64,000 bases of DNA from Romanomermis culicivorax (taxonomy: Eukaryota; Nematoda; Enoplea; Mermithida; Mermithidae). Shown here in pieces: positions 1 through 9,641 of this stretch; positions within the stretch are counted from its first letter, which is position 1; each line of letters starts with the position of its first letter. A model generated the notes under the pieces. The model did no database searches and had not been told where the DNA came from. It worked only from the letters and a program-made list of their open reading frames with translations. The position numbers and the translations under genes were made by a program. The stretch is from contig CAWUHX010000019.1 in the NCBI GenBank assembly GCA_963922205.1, positions 496,001-560,000 of the forward strand, given 5' to 3'.

Positions 1-116
1 TCCCAACTTCATACGCAGTATTTAGCCAAAACTTTGCCCTGTTTCCGACTTCCTTTGGAACCAATGTTGCTTTTGGTTGGTTTAATTTCTTTGCTCATGC
101 TATTTGCAATGAACAG
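1..116 (+). CDS. Partial adhesion GPCR copy 1, TM6-TM7 exon (3' part)
   Basis: The window opens inside an exon, read from base 3, encoding a peptide that ends FGWFNFFAHAICNEQ just before a GT donor at 117. It is almost the same as the exon at 20085-20253 in the complete gene downstream, where it forms the end of TM6 and all of TM7 of a secretin/adhesion-type receptor. The pattern 'G-F-F-F-H-...-N-(K/E)-E' at the end of TM7 is typical of adhesion GPCRs. The frame is open. Upstream exons lie outside the window, so I cannot say whether this copy is intact there, but its next exon is damaged. Confidence 0.75.
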
Positions 117-1369
117 GTAATTTCAATGTCAGAATTTTCTTCAAATCTTCAGGAAACACCAATAACATGGGTTTCAAAAATTGTGTTATTCCAAGAAACC
201 CATGTTATTGTATTTTTGTTCTTGGAATCCTTTTCTACAGACTCCGATAGAGCAATTATACCTGAATTCAATGTAAAATATAGTACTCCACTGATAACTA
301 AAAAGTTTTTTTCTACAGGTCAATGCAATATTGGTGAAGCTTTATTGTCGTATTAAAACTAATCTCACAAGAATACATTTGTATGTCTTCAGGAAGCAAT
401 GATGTTGTGTTTACACTATTTTCCCTTATTTAATGGAAATCATTATCAGTATTGTATTGTTATGTTTCATTTCCAGTAAAATAAATTGTGGTAAATATTC
501 TGTGAAACATATCCTGTTGAGCAAACTTGATATCAGTGGTATACTTGCGGAAAAAGTTTATGCAGTGAGTATTCTAATTCAGCTAGTATCTCTTATTTGA
601 CATTTCACCTCATTTTGATCAGCATGATCATGAGGCATGATTCTTAATTGACACCTCCAAAGTGATTAGAAAGACTAATTAATGTAGACATGCTCCATGA
701 TTATTAAAAAGTTAGATAAGAAATATATAAAGAAGATCAAAAGATAAAAGATGAAAGATCAAAAAAATATATAAAGATAGATAAAAATGTTGGAATGCAA
801 ATCAACGGTTCTTCAATATGTGTCTTGTGAATATAAATAAATAAATATTTGAGAATTTGTTTGTTTTCGCATTCTTGACGGAATTTAATTTTTTTGGTAA
901 AGTATGAATGATTGAAACACAAATGATAGTTATGTTACTATTATAGGCCCGACAAAGCCTGAATATTCGTGTGAGGAGGTACTAGGAGTGTAGTAAATGT
1001 AGGGGATCACAAAATTCTGTCTCAGTCTGTTCTAGTGGTCAAGGCAATTCAGGAGGTGTAGAAAAAATAGTTACAATACAAAACAAAACACAATGTGTTA
1101 CAATTCTCGCACACTGTGTGGTAGCTGCTCTATCACTAACTGCACAGCCCTGCATCTGCTGTAGCAACTGCAGCAACATCCATCACAAATATATTCTAGC
1201 ATTTTATTGCTTATGATTGTATCATTAAGTGCTTATCTTTTCTTACAAGAATTTGCATTTCTTATTATTTTTCTTTCCATTATTTAGTGTCTGCGGGGAA
1301 ATATTAAGTTTTTATGAATTCTTGCAGCAGTACTGATGGTATTGCAGAAATTTTGCTTATTTCTTATCG
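117..1369 (+). other. Intron of GPCR copy 1, paralogous to the 20254-21480 intron
   Basis: Non-coding and recognisably collinear with 20254-21480 (for example the 'aataaataaatatttgagaatttg' region near 830 and 20965). About 1085-1215 is, in reverse complement, one unit of the tandem array at 3160-4640, and the same piece sits at about 21215-21310. This dispersed repeat was therefore in the intron before the receptor gene duplicated. Confidence 0.6.
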
Positions 1370-1477
1370 GAATGCAAATTTCTTGCAATTGCTTGTTTAG
1401 CATATGCTAGATATAAGTATTTAATCCACATTTTCTGCCACACATATCTTTCAACTTCTGCAGGTTTATGTAAATAA
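1370..1477 (+). pseudogene. Truncated last exon of GPCR copy 1 with ruined acceptor
   Basis: Reads ECKFLAIACLAYARYKYL and then stops at TAA 1475-1477. It pairs with the cytoplasmic-tail exon at 21481-21750. Two lesions are visible by comparison. The acceptor 'ttcttatag' of copy 2 is 'ttcttatcg' here, losing the invariant AG. After about 20 codons the alignment jumps by about 1.05 kb (copy 2 positions ~21537-22590 are missing), so most of the C-tail is gone. The receptor could still end by readthrough of the intron or a cryptic site, but a normal C-terminus is not possible. Confidence 0.7.
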
Positions 1478-1739
1478 AACGTTATGTTCTGTTAATTTAC
1501 TCCACATGAAGCAAATGCATGGACAAATACGCATAATACAATAAACAAAAACATAATACAATAAATAAAAACATTATACAAAGAATATAAATATTATACA
1601 ATAAATAAAAGCATAATACATTAAATAAAAACATCACTGAAAAGTCCTGATAAATCTCATAAGATGTCATGGAATAGTCTATCTTATTGGATATCTTTGA
1701 CAACGATACATGATCCTGCAAGATATATTATGAAACTTC

Positions 1740-2075
1740 AAAGAATCTTGAATAATCTTGGATGGATCTTGTGAGATCCTCCTATATCTTTCAAATAGAG
1801 CTGATCACATATATCTTGTGAGACATCTTTCGAGACGATGCATTATCTTATAAGATTTCTTGTAAGAATGGGTTATGTCTTGAAATGTCTTACAAGATAC
1901 ATTCTGATCTCTAACTTGGAAATTGATCTTGCAAAATCAAACATAATCTGATAGAATCCAAAGGGAAAACTTACAAGATGCAGGAAAAGCTTGTAAAATC
2001 TTGTAAGCCATAAGATTATTAATCAAAATTTACAAGATTTTAGCATATATTACAACAAAATGTAAGATCTTAATA
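1740..2075. repeat. Degenerate array of TCTTGTAAGAT-like words
   Basis: Irregular repetition of near-palindromic words such as 'tcttgtgagat', 'tcttataagat' and 'cttacaagat' over some 330 bases, with no open frame. The same array is present in the paralogous segment at about 22780-23060, so it predates the receptor duplication. No function is evident. Confidence 0.6.
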
Positions 2076-2084
2076 AGATTTCCG

Positions 2085-2489
2085 GTTATTCTGTTCCGAT
2101 CCAGAAACTGCAACTTATTCAGTTCCGGTATGGAAATTCATTTCCAGTTCTGGTTTCACTTCTTTTTCAAAATCGAAAAAAACATTGGTTTCAGTATCGA
2201 ATTTCCGGTTATCTGGTTCTGGTCCTGAAATTCATACTCGTTCAATCCCAGTGTCGAAATAAATTTCCGATTCGGGTTTCATATATTTTTCAAAACCGAA
2301 AAAATCGGTTTCAGTACCAAATTCCCAGTTTTTCAGTTCCAGTCTCAGAATCCCAACTCATTCAGTTCCAGAATCGAAATTGATTTCCTATTCCAGTTTC
2401 ACTTACCTTTCAAAATCGGGAAAAATCTCTTTTGATATCAAAATTCTGGTTTTTCAATAATGGTCGAATAAATTCCACCTCATTTGGTT
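2085..2489. repeat. ~120-bp degenerate tandem repeat (CCGGTT/CAGTTCC rich), left part
   Basis: Three or so units of about 120 bp, marked by 'ggtttcagtatcgaatttc', 'ggtttcagtaccaaattcc' and 'ttttgatatcaaaattc'. Each unit is itself built of short words (ttccggttctgg, tttcaaaatcg). The array resumes at 3049-3160 on the other side of the LTR, so it is one array split by an insertion. Confidence 0.65.
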
Positions 2490-3043
2490 TGTTGTAGTGT
2501 GTTTCCCCCAATTTTGTCATATTCTGTCAATCCGCGCAAGAGGCCCCCAAGTACCAAGTGGAGTGAGCGACGCAGACCATCAACAGTCGTCTTACTGTAG
2601 TGCGTGTCAGTACGCATGTGTTGGCTCTCTCCTTGGGCATTATTCGTTGTGTTTTTTATTACGTACATTTTCTACTGGTAAAATGTTGTACTTGCTGCCT
2701 CCCCGCATGCCTTCCTTTGTCTGCCTTTTTCCCAGTGCGTGGGAGTGAATTTGTTTTTATTCTCGCCCCATCGCGTTTGTAAGTATGTGTTCTTTCATTG
2801 CGCAAGATTAAAAAGTGAAAAAAGGTCTCCCTTTCCTTCCTTGTATTTATTTAATTGGGGAGACAATTGAGGAAGCATCTTTTCCTTAATTGGTAGGATT
2901 ATTACTGTTGGGTTTAAGTACTGTTAATTAAGTTAATCGGGTAAGCCTGGGTGTGGGAAATACGTACATTAAGGACGAATCATGGGATCCCAGTCCTGCC
3001 TGAACTCAAAGCCCAAAGCCCCGACAATGTCTTAAAATACAAC
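2490..3043 (+). mobile_element. Solo LTR of a retrotransposon family
   Basis: A ~554-bp element starting TGTTGTAG and ending AATACAAC, i.e. short inverted termini. It is flanked by the 5-bp direct repeat TGGTT (2485-2489 and 3044-3048). Removing the element and one TGGTT restores the interrupted ~120-bp tandem repeat. Related copies lie at 25969-26500 (+), 27012-27516 (-) and, diverged, about 51400-51556 (-). No internal coding region adjoins it, hence solo LTR. The short ORFs inside it are not genes. Confidence 0.75.
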
Positions 3044-3159
3044 TGGTTGTGGTATAGGAATTAATTTCTCCTTCCAGCTTCACATATTTTTCAAAAATGG
3101 AAAATATCGGTTTTGGTACCAAATTTCTAGCTTTTCAGTTCAGAATTTCAAGCTTTTCG

Positions 3160-4640
3160 GTTTCCGCACATCCTGCCATCGTGCATTTACCTCTGAAACC
3201 CGTGGACTTGATGTTTCACACACAAGTCACGGTCCCAAACCTGCATATTTATGATGGGCACTGCTACACTCGCTCAGGTGATGGCATGGCGACATGCCAA
3301 CTGTTATTCATTCACTGTCAACAAAAAAATGTTGGATTTGTGTACTTCAAAAATTTATGATCGTGATACTGATGCTGATATACAAATCTGTGATGACAAT
3401 GATGAAATCAGCGAGACTGAAAATTATATTGAAGAAATTCACACTGAATAAATTTTACAAACACCTGTTGCTTATTTTACGTGAAAATATGTTTGAGTAC
3501 TTATAAAATTATGTTTATATGCGTTTTCTGATGAAAAAACTACTTGGCCGGTTTTGGCCAGTTTTTGTAAGGCCTTTGACTGGTTTTGATTTTTTAATCT
3601 GGCAATACTGCTGCTACCACCTAGTGAATAACAATTGATGGTGAGGTTGGCAGGACACTCCTTGCCTGTTTCAGCAAGGGACAGATATTGTGACGGGGAC
3701 ATCACTATTCTCTAGAGGAAAAATGTTATGATGCGCACATGCTGCCATCATGCATTTACCTCTGAACCTGTAGACTTGATGTTTCATGCCTAAGTCAAGC
3801 ACTGCTACCACACAGTGATTAACATTACATGGCGAGGTTGGCAGGACACCCCTTGCCTGTTTCAGAAAGGGGATAAATCTTGTGACAGGGACATCACTCT
3901 TCTCTAGGGGGAATGTCATGATGCACACATTCTGCCATCGTGCTTTTTCATCTGAACCCGTGGACTTGATGTTTCACGCATGAGTCATGGTCCCAAACCT
4001 GCATATTTGTGATAGGGCCCTGCTACACTCGTTCGGGCAATGCAGGGCTGTGCAGTTGGTGGTAGCACACTGCTACCACGCAGTGATTAATGTTACATGA
4101 TGAGGTTGGCAGGACACCCCTTGCCTGTTTCAGCAAGGTGATAGATCTTGTGATAGGGACGTCACGCTTCTCTAGGGAAAATTTCATGATGCACACATGC
4201 GGCCATCGTGCCTTTTCATCTGAACCCATGGACTTGATGTTTCAGGCATGAGTCATAGTCCCAGACCTGCATATTTGTGATGGGGCACTGCTACACTTGC
4301 TCAGGCAATGCAGGGCTGTGCAGTTGGTGGTAGGGCACTGCTACCACGCAGCGACTAATGTTACATGGTGATGCTGGCAGGACAATTTTTGCCTGCCCAA
4401 GCAAGGGAGAGATCTTGTGACAGGGACATCACTTTCCTCCTGGGGGGAAATGTTATGATGCGCACAGGCTACCATCATGCATTTACCTCTGAACCTGTAG
4501 ACTTGATGTTCCAAGCACAAGTCATGGTCCGAGAGCTGCATTTGTGACGGGCACTGCTGCGCCTAATCAGGCGATGCAGGGCTGTGCAGTTGGTGGTAGT
4601 GCACGCTACCACCTGGTGACTAACCTTACAATAACAAGCA
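3160..4640. repeat. Tandem array with ~268-bp unit
   Basis: The phrase 'ggttggcagga' recurs near 3647, 3837, 4105 and 4373, giving spacings of about 190, 268 and 268; the second unit is shortened by ~80 bp. Other landmarks repeated in order are 'ccatcgtgc', 'ggacttgatgttt', 'cctgcatattt' and 'gcagggctgtgcagttggtggtag'. ORFs here on both strands are products of the repeat. Single units of the same family, inverted, lie in both GPCR introns (about 1085-1215 and 21215-21310). Confidence 0.75.
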
Positions 4641-4664
4641 AGCGAAATTTATTTTGTCATGTTA

Positions 4665-5048
4665 CACTACCAGGCGAAACTAACCGTCCATGCCGGTCAC
4701 GTCCAGGACGCGAAGAGCACACTGTACCGACAATAAAATTGACAGGCCATGTGCTTTTGTCACACAAAGCCAAAGAATTTTGCTGAGGCTTCCTTCTTAC
4801 CTCCCTATAGAAAGCACACATGATTTACCAGATATAAACGAAAGGTCAACTGTTGTCATACTGTAGGTCAAAACAAAGTGCATATCCACTACACATTATG
4901 AAAGAACTATGATTGACAGTTATTGCATGAATGTCAATTACTAAGAAAGATGAAAGTTTTCTTTGTGCTGCCGAAAAAGACGCGTTCCGGACGCGACCTG
5001 GACGCGACCCGGATGCGAATTTTTGAGGGTTAGTTTCGCCTGGTAGTG
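4665..5048. mobile_element. MITE with 20-bp class TIRs and TA target site
   Basis: A 384-bp element with inverted ends CACTACCAGGCGAAACTAAC and its complement, flanked by TA on both sides (4663-4664 and 5049-5050). Just inside the ends are GC-rich words (cgtccaggacgcg / gcgttccggacgcg) that also form an imperfect inverted repeat. A TA duplication and no transposase suggest a Tc1/mariner-mobilised non-autonomous element. It interrupts the right edge of the 268-bp array. Confidence 0.75.
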
Positions 5049-5050
5049 TA

Positions 5051-5639
5051 TAATCCAGTGTTTTCCAATTAGGTGTCCATTGCACCATTAGAGTGTAATT
5101 TTTCAACGTTTGGCTTTGTTCACACCAGGTTGCCATCCACGCCAGTCAATAACCTAGTCTTCTTAAAATTCATTGTCAAAAATTTCTTGGGCGGTACATT
5201 AGTATATGATTTTGTTTGCTATGATAGGGAATTTGTGCATTGTTGCTTAAAATCAAGAAAAACAGTCTCAAAATGTTTTGCTATATAAAAAATCAAATTT
5301 TAATGGTGTTGCATCAACTTCTCTTTTACTTAATTCAGATCTAGAATTGTGAGATAAAAAAAACCCGATTAAACTTAGAAAAAACCTTTAAAAAGCAAAT
5401 CTGAAATGTTGAAAATCGATTTTTTCGCAGTACTGCCCAAGATAGTTGGAACTGCAAATTTGCTTCATGATATAAAAGCAACATGCATATTTTAATCAAT
5501 TGCGGAAATGATCACTTATCCGATGATATCCTAATATTTTTCTGCCATGGTTTTCTTCTCACAGTTTTCACGTTTGTTGTTGCAGTTTTTTATGTGTTTT
5601 TCAGGTCATTTCACTGTTTTTCGCTAAAACCATCTGGCA
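5051..5639. other. No feature seen
   Basis: AT-rich sequence with only short open frames. The 81-codon frame at 5483-5728 runs into a dispersed repeat and has no coding signature that I trust. Confidence 0.4.
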
Positions 5640-5755
5640 ACACTGTGTTGTCTTATTTAGCCTTATTAAACTTAGCTATTTACCAGCTAGTAATCCAGTT
5701 GGATATTCACCAATTATCCCGCAGCTGATCTATTTCAACGTTAGTCAGATCATCT
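5640..5755 (+). repeat. Dispersed repeat B fragment
   Basis: Carries the signature 'ccttattaaacttagctatttaccagc' followed by 'ttggatattcaccaattatccc', also found at 6785-6850, 29130-29270 and, inverted, at about 36840-36960. Confidence 0.6.
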
Positions 5756-5759
5756 AAAT

Positions 5760-6350
5760 TATAGGAGTTTGTAGAATTTTTCAAAAATTTCGCACATCAT
5801 CTTGAAAAAAACGTCAAATTTTTTGTGAAAAATTCGCAAATTTTTGTAAGAATTTGTAAAATTTTTGTACAGATTGCATATAATTTTGTAAAAATTTATA
5901 AAATTTTTTGTTAAAGTCCATGAAATTTTTGTAATAATTTCTAAAAAACTGTCGAATTTTTCAGAAAATAGTATAGAAAAGTTCAGAAAATAGTTTTTTA
6001 TAAAAATTTTAAATATTTCTTAGAAAAGTTATGAAACTACTGTAGAATTTGTAAACGTTTGCTAAATTTGTGTGATTTGTAAAATTTTGTGAAATTTTCG
6101 TAGATAGAAATTCAAAAAAATTTCGTTAATTGCAACAGTTGTATATAATTTTGTTAAAGTTTTGAATAGATTTGTAAAATTTTCGTGAACAATCCTTGAA
6201 TTTTTGTAAAAATCGGTGGAATTTTCGTTGAAAATTGGAAAAATTTGTTGAAGTTTGTGAAATTTTTGCCAAAATTGTAAAACTTTTGTAGAAACTTGTT
6301 AAATCTGCAGGAAAAATTTGTAAAAGTAAAAAAAAAATTTAATGCGTATT
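5760..6350. repeat. Degenerate A/T array built on TTTTGTAAAATTT
   Basis: About 590 bases made almost wholly of variants of 'aaatttttgtaaaa' with irregular spacing. The minus-strand frame at 6154-6360 is compositional. A comparable array with a different word lies at 32840-33690. Confidence 0.65.
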
Positions 6351-6439
6351 TTTTGGGCATGGGGTCCTGTCCAGGGTGTCAGGAAGGAAGATTTACCCCC
6401 CAATGAGCATTTATGTACTACCTTGCACATTATAAGCAG

Positions 6440-6850
6440 CATCCCTTGAGGTCTACACTTTGTACATGTGTATCTCTTGTGAACTGCCGCCTCTGTGAGC
6501 CCATATAACTACTTGCTTAGGCTGGCTACCCGAAAGATTCAGGTTAGGCCCAACACAAAACCGGCTTCCTGGGACTAGGAGCCTGATACATATCTTATGG
6601 TGTGATCACATTTCATGATGTGAAGGTACATTTCATGTACTGCATTCTACTGTAAACTTCTGGAATCTTCGACAGTATTCATATACATTCTACATTGTTC
6701 TAGAACATTCCATGATTTCCCATGATACTATACATGCCGTGTTTTTTGTATATTCTTTCATTTATTTATTTATTGTGCTATTTTATATGTTGTCTTAGTT
6801 AGCCTTATTAAACTTAGCTATTTACCAGCTAGTATTCCATTTGGATATCA
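6440..6850 (+). repeat. Dispersed repeat B, longer copy
   Basis: Contains 'gtacatttcatgtact', 'ttctagaacattcc', 'gatactatacatgcc' and the conserved end 'ttaaacttagctatttacc'. The same order occurs at 28960-29280 (+) and, in reverse complement, at 36830-37135. The latter copy has TATATAAGC where this one has TATACATGC, so the element might be an LTR or promoter-bearing repeat. No coding content. Confidence 0.55.
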
Positions 6851-6983
6851 TGTCGGCTCGAGCAGCTCGAGCGGCTATCATGTCGGCTGGAGCGGCAAAA
6901 AAGTTGTTCGTAGGAACGAGGCCTCGATGATGCAAAAATGACTTGAGAATCAAAACTTACAACAAACTTTACTCGAAACTTAC

Positions 6984-7076
6984 CATGTTCTTTAGCCATG
7001 TAACGAGCCATAGCCACGGATTGGCATATCATCTTATCATCAATGTACAATACTGGAAGCTGACCCATCGGGGTAC
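6984..7076 (-). CDS. Orphan glutathione S-transferase exon (thioredoxin-fold part)
   Basis: On the minus strand a 93-bp segment bounded by AG at 7078-7077 and GTAAGT from 6983 reads TPMGQLPVLYIDD, then KMICQSVAMARYMAKEHG. This matches the GST N-terminal domain segment 'GQLPVL-D-...-QS-AI-RYLA' with the cis-proline (LPVL) and the glutathione-contacting QS pair, closest in feel to sigma-class GSTs. It is phase 1-1. I find no other GST exon within the window on this strand: a Ty3 relic lies upstream and repeats lie downstream. It is either one exon of a gene with very long introns extending beyond 64 kb, or a stray duplicated exon. The second seems likelier. Confidence 0.7.
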
Positions 7077-7080
7077 CTCA

Positions 7081-7798
7081 AAAGTGAGGCATACTCAAGT
7101 GTGATACCGTGCTTGGAATTCTGCACATTAAACACCTCCTCCCCTGCTAATTTTGCATTTTTTCAAGCATTTGTCCGTGAAAATGGTTGACATTTACACA
7201 CCTGCTCTCGCAAGTTTACACTCTCAGAGGCTTTACACTCTCATTTTTGTAACACTAAAACAATTTTAGCTCATGTTTTTTCTATATTCAGCTTCAATGT
7301 TTACTGCAATGGGGGATATTTCCAAAAGTTTTGTACTAAAATTGGTCAATTCCGGTTGTGGTGTAAAGTGAATTTTCGACAAATTTCGGCAGCTGGATTA
7401 ATTTTTCCCGTCTTTTTCTCCCTTTTTATTTTTTGTGTTTTTGTTTTCTTCTGTTTTCATTTTTCGGCTTTCTGCTATATTTCTTTCATTTTGCTTTTTT
7501 TTTGTACCTCCAAAAAAACTGGTCATTTTTCATCAAAGGCATGAAAAAATCTGTCCAATTAATTTTTGATGGTGATATTCACCTGTTTACCTGCCAGAAC
7601 AGTTAATTCTAGCTCAGTCGATCAAGCTAGAGTGTTACCAACTTTTGCAGTATCCTCAAATTTTGGACAAAAGGGCTAACATTTTGAGCTTTTGGGGCAA
7701 TAACTTTGTCGCAAACACTGCAATTATGTGTAGTAAATCTGTGCCTTTGTATAGGTGAAATTGTATCGAGAGCTTTGCTCCTTTTTCTAAAATAGTTA
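7081..7798. other. No feature seen
   Basis: T-rich sequence. The frame at 7356-7544 (+) is hydrophobic only because of poly-T runs. Confidence 0.4.
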
Positions 7799-8315
7799 TT
7801 AGGTTACACTCAAATTGGGAAGCCAAATGTTATGGGGATGAAGCGTAAGGTTGGTGATACAGAGGGCAGCAAATATATTTTGCAGACGCACCAGATGTTC
7901 TTCAAACGAATTTAAGAATATGTTGATGTCTTCGATGTAAATAAGGCATATTTTCCAGATGTACTGGCATAATATCCGTTCCAAGAGTGGCTGGAATTCA
8001 GAGAGCACCTTCTCCAATCCAAGCTGGGAATCTTTGAATAAAAACAAAACCTTCCTTCCAAATTTTGGGAGTTTTTGTGGAGGGGTACCTCCAGTATGCA
8101 GCCTTTAAGTCGAGCGTCATGAAGAAATTAGCTCGGCCCATAATGTCCAAGTAATAGTAGTAATTGTCTATCCATGGGATCGGAAAGCCATCACCTGGAG
8201 TTATGAAACATAATGTGAAATAATGGAGCAGTGAGGGAGGGGGACGGGGGGCACGTTGGACCATGGCTGGGTACATGGGTTGGTAAGCAGGGATAATGGT
8301 GCGCGAAATATACAA
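7799..8315 (-). pseudogene. Ty3/gypsy-type reverse transcriptase relic
   Basis: Two overlapping minus-strand frames, joined by a frameshift near 8040, carry in order a PIPWIDN block, FFMTLDLKAAYW (the palm block with the first catalytic Asp), a 'GLEKVLSEF' block and IYIEDINIFLNSFEEHL. The last corresponds to the catalytic YIDDI motif with the second residue of the Asp pair site altered (IED). These are successive reverse-transcriptase blocks of LTR retrotransposons of the Ty3/gypsy class. No RNase H or integrase remains. The altered catalytic motif and frameshift mean it is dead. It lies downstream, in the same orientation, of the gag-like region at 9642-11079. Confidence 0.75.
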
Positions 8316-9641
8316 TAATATTAATAGCTATCACCCAGAATGCATGGCATGGACAGAGACGATTTTCTCTTTTTTATTCTAACTGGAAAAACTCAAAAAC
8401 TAACATCAAAAATGCCATTATGGCCACAACAACAATTAGCACAGGTTTATGCAAAAATATATACAAATTATGTTTTTATATACAAGAACTTTTATTTACC
8501 AATGTGTTTATTATTGTTTTTTGTTTACTGTAATTAAATTGAAAAACCAATGATAATATCAGTTTAGCTCAATTTGGTATACTACACCCCTCCCCCTGGG
8601 GGAAACAAAATGTGACTAAGGCAGAAAGGAGCAAGAAACGTAAGGATGGAAGTGGAGTGAAAGGAGGAGGGAGGAGGAAGATGTGGAATTGGGTTCAGAG
8701 GGGATGTCACGAGGATGGATAAAAAATGGACTTTGGGGAGTCACCAGATGCCAAATACTTAGGCCACAATTACTCCCTGGGACTCATCACTACTATGTAG
8801 TGAACCTGAAGGCCAGCTACCCTACAGGCTGCTGGGCGCCCCTGAGTTTGAGCAGATATAAGAGAGGGAAAATAAAGAAAAGAAAAGGAATAAAAGGGTG
8901 TTAGTCACATTTGGTTGTTATTTTTTGAAAAGAAAAGGGGAGTATTAAATTAAAATTGTGGTTACACAGGGATTTCTTAGAAATCCTTAACCAATACATT
9001 TGGGCGGAAATTTATGTAAACAATTTGAAGGATACTCCTTCACTCACATTCAATATTAATTTTTTGAATAAGAGAATTTTGATTTTTTGAAAGGTTTAGA
9101 AAATTGAAAAGTTATGTGAAAAGACAGCAAAAAAACGTTTTGAAAAGTGAAATATTTGAAAAGAAAAGCTAACCTGATCTGCCATAACACAGGTCAGCTG
9201 CAGAGATGCTTGTTCTAAAGTTCAATAATGTCTAAGGTGTCGAAGGTGTCAAAGGGGCATTACTCATTTGATGAAATAATCGTTAATTGGTGTATGTTCA
9301 AACCGATAACAAAATGGGTATCCCGGCTGTAATGGCAAAAGTCATCAGGTCCGTGTGGCACATAATCGAATCAGAATATAAATAACTGGCAGAGATCAAG
9401 CAATCGGAACAGTAGTTTGTGACTAAAGAATGAAGTTAACACTGGTGGAGTGTTCACAAAAGATCTAAGTAAATCGGCGAGATGTTTGGCGAGGGAAGAC
9501 TACATAGCAGTATGGAATGCATAAGGCCTAAATCGGAGATTCATCAAATGCCAATCTAGAAAACTAGAGAGAGGCGACGTGAGAAAAAAAATATCACATA
9601 CAATATAAGTGCACCACAAATAGTAATTTTTTTATCACATA
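8316..9641. other. Unassigned stretch with purine-rich tract
   Basis: Between the RT relic and the gag-like frame. A strongly purine-rich stretch (about 8605-8720, 'ggaggagggaggaggaag') and another at 8860-8945 stand out; no protein frame is convincing. It could be the eroded middle of the same retroelement. Confidence 0.3.

Noticed and set aside
2085..2489. CRISPR-like array
   Set aside because: Units are degenerate, without constant repeats or unique spacers, in a eukaryotic context.
3097..4786. Several ORFs on both strands of 60-87 codons
   Set aside because: They recur with the ~268-bp repeat unit and are its by-products.
4846..5136. 96-codon minus-strand ORF
   Set aside because: It spans the right half and terminal inverted repeat of the MITE; no protein signature.
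7356..7544. 62-codon hydrophobic ORF
   Set aside because: Poly-T translation artefact.
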